From: an uncultured Alphaproteobacteria bacterium
GTDB lineage: Bacteria > Pseudomonadota > Alphaproteobacteria > Micavibrionales > Micavibrionaceae
DNA length: 13,284 nucleotides
Direction of reading: 5' to 3'
Assembly: GCA_937124505.1 (NCBI GenBank)
Contig: CAKZKV010000046.1
Span: forward strand, 1 to 13,284
The notes under the pieces were generated by a model, which was given only the letters and a program-made list of their open reading frames with translations, did no database searches and had not been told where the DNA came from. Below, in pieces: positions 12,039-13,284 of the stretch. Made by a program: the position numbers and the translations under genes. The stretch's first letter is position 1. Every line of letters begins with the position of its first letter.

Positions 12039-13284
12039 ATGACAATCACAATCAAATTCTCAAAATCCGTTCCCAAAACCTGTGACACAGTTGTCGCGCT
12101 CTGCAGTGACAAGGCGAAACTGCCTGCCTCCCTGAAAGACCTCGACAAGAGTGTGAAGGGTTATATCTCCGATGCGCTGAAGGACACAAACTCTTTTTCC
12201 GGCAAGGCACAGGAAACGGCCACCCTGACCCTGCCTAAAAACAAGGACGTGAAAACCGTCATTCTGGCCGGGATTGGGAAAGAAAAAGACTTGAATGAAC
12301 TGGAGGCCGAAAAAACCGGCGCGGCCATTTTGAAGGCGCTGGAGTCCGCAAAATCCGACAAAACCACGATTTATACGGACATCAAAAGCGCTCTAAGTGA
12401 AGACATCCTCGCCGCCCGCCTTGCCCACGGGATGGACTTGCGTGCCTATAAATTTGATAAATACCGTCCCAAACCTTCCAAAGATAAAGCACCAAAAAAA
12501 ATCACCGTTACGCTGGTCGGTGACAAATCATCTCAGGCAACAAAACTCTATGATCGCCTAAATGCGGTTCACAGCGGCGTTGTTCTGGCACGTGATCTGG
12601 TTAATGAAGCGCCGAATGCCCTGTATCCAGACAGCTACGCGAAGCTGATCAAAAAGGAACTGGAGGCGCTTGGCGTCAAGGTTGAGATTCTCGATGAGAA
12701 AAAGCTGGAGAAAATGGGCATGGGCGCGATCCTTGCCGTTGGTCAAGGTTCTTCCCGTCAACCGCGCATGGTGATTATGCAATGGAACGGCTCCGGCAAA
12801 AAAATGTCCAGGCCCCTTGGGTTCGTCGGCAAGGGCGTGACCTTTGATACGGGTGGTATTTCCATCAAACCGGCGGACGGGATGGATTTGATGAAAATGG
12901 ATATGGGCGGGTCTGCGGCGGTCGTCGGGCTCATGAAAGCGCTGGCAGCGCAAAACATCAAAAAGGATGTCATCGGAATCGTCGGACTGGCTGAAAATAT
13001 GCCTTCTGCAAACGCGTACAGGCCGGGAGATATCGTCAAAAGTTACAGCGGCAAGCATGTTGAAGTCCTGAATACGGACGCAGAGGGACGCCTGGTCCTC
13101 GCCGATTGCCTGACTCATATTCAAAAAGAATATGATCCCGCCCTGATTGTGGATCTGGCGACCCTGACCGGCGCGATCATGGTGGCGCTGGCTTATGAAT
13201 ATACCGGCGTGTTTGCCAATGACGACAACTTATGGAACGGCCTGAATGACGCCGGGACACGTACAGGCGAAAAAGTCTGGCGCA
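12039..13284 (+). CDS. pepA: Leucyl aminopeptidase (M17), 3' end beyond the window
   Basis: First 415 codons of a cytosolic M17 aminopeptidase that removes N-terminal residues, mainly leucine, in peptide turnover. The catalytic half is complete as far as seen: GKGVTFDTGGISIKP (K265, D270), MDMGGSAAV (D288) and the family signature NTDAEGRL (345-352; D347, E349 and the catalytic R351) supply both metal sites and the active-site arginine. The N-terminal domain (1-150) is lysine-rich and poorly conserved, as usual. Family length near 490-500 aa means about 80 residues are missing at the right edge. The start at 12039 follows a promoter so closely that the mRNA should be leaderless. It is a housekeeping gene and anchors this side as chromosome. 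Confidence 0.95.
   Translation, partial: MTITIKFSKSVPKTCDTVVALCSDKAKLPASLKDLDKSVKGYISDALKDTNSFSGKAQETATLTLPKNKDVKTVILAGIGKEKDLNELEAEKTGAAILKALESAKSDKTTIYTDIKSALSEDILAARLAHGMDLRAYKFDKYRPKPSKDKAPKKITVTLVGDKSSQATKLYDRLNAVHSGVVLARDLVNEAPNALYPDSYAKLIKKELEALGVKVEILDEKKLEKMGMGAILAVGQGSSRQPRMVIMQWNGSGKKMSRPLGFVGKGVTFDTGGISIKPADGMDLMKMDMGGSAAVVGLMKALAAQNIKKDVIGIVGLAENMPSANAYRPGDIVKSYSGKHVEVLNTDAEGRLVLADCLTHIQKEYDPALIVDLATLTGAIMVALAYEYTGVFANDDNLWNGLNDAGTRTGEKVWR

Noticed and set aside
12558..13124. 188-codon minus-strand open frame opposite pepA
   Set aside because: It lies entirely over the conserved catalytic part of pepA and is rich in H, R and F, as expected of its complement.
1..13284. T7-type phage RNA polymerase promoters, CRISPR array or att sites
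   Set aside because: I saw no TAATACGACTCACTATA-like sequence, no regularly spaced direct repeats, and no direct repeat or tRNA at the right edge of the phage block that would mark an attachment site.

Overview
The window is about 13.3 kb from what looks like an alphaproteobacterial chromosome. Three things point that way: GTTC-N7-GTTC LexA boxes, the resemblance of the proteins to alphaproteobacterial homologues, and dispersed CGTCAT-ended hairpin repeats. A lysine-rich proteome and roughly 50% GC suggest something in the Rhodospirillales/Micavibrionales area, but the genus cannot be fixed from this sequence.

Positions 1 to about 10880 hold a virion-assembly module of a T7-type podovirus, almost entirely on the minus strand and therefore read right to left. 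The order is: a conserved 143-aa unknown, a papain-fold-like protein (possibly permuted NlpC/P60), a 105-aa conserved unknown, portal (gp8-like), scaffold (gp9-like), major capsid protein, a 79-aa conserved unknown, tail tubular A (gp11-like), tail tubular B (gp12-like), a small internal-core-like protein (gp14 position) and a tail spike with a T7-fibre N-terminus and a pectate-lyase-type beta-helix. No integrase, phage RNA polymerase, replication gene, repressor, holin or terminase is visible; a terminase large subunit could lie just left of the window. Transcription appears to use host sigma-70-type promoters. The first operon has a promoter with one LexA box over its -35 and another over its start point, so it looks SOS-induced. 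The capsid gene has its own perfect-consensus promoter.

Between scaffold and capsid, on the opposite strand and with its own promoter, sits an intact PilZ-domain (c-di-GMP receptor) gene. It is divergent from the capsid gene and converges on the scaffold gene with a 2-nt gap.

Positions 10944 to the right end are ordinary chromosome: a LysE/RhtB-family exporter, about 470 bp of nested hairpin repeats with no gene, and the first 415 codons of leucyl aminopeptidase (pepA) with complete metal-site motifs, apparently expressed from a leaderless transcript.

Several inverted-repeat elements of different families sit in the gaps between the virion genes and in the chromosomal gap. Their presence inside the virion cluster suggests long residence in the host. 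With SOS boxes, host promoters, a PilZ gene in the middle and no early genes in view, the best reading is a domesticated or remnant T7-like prophage, possibly a gene-transfer-agent-like or particle-producing locus. That is an inference; the flank left of position 1 would decide much of it.
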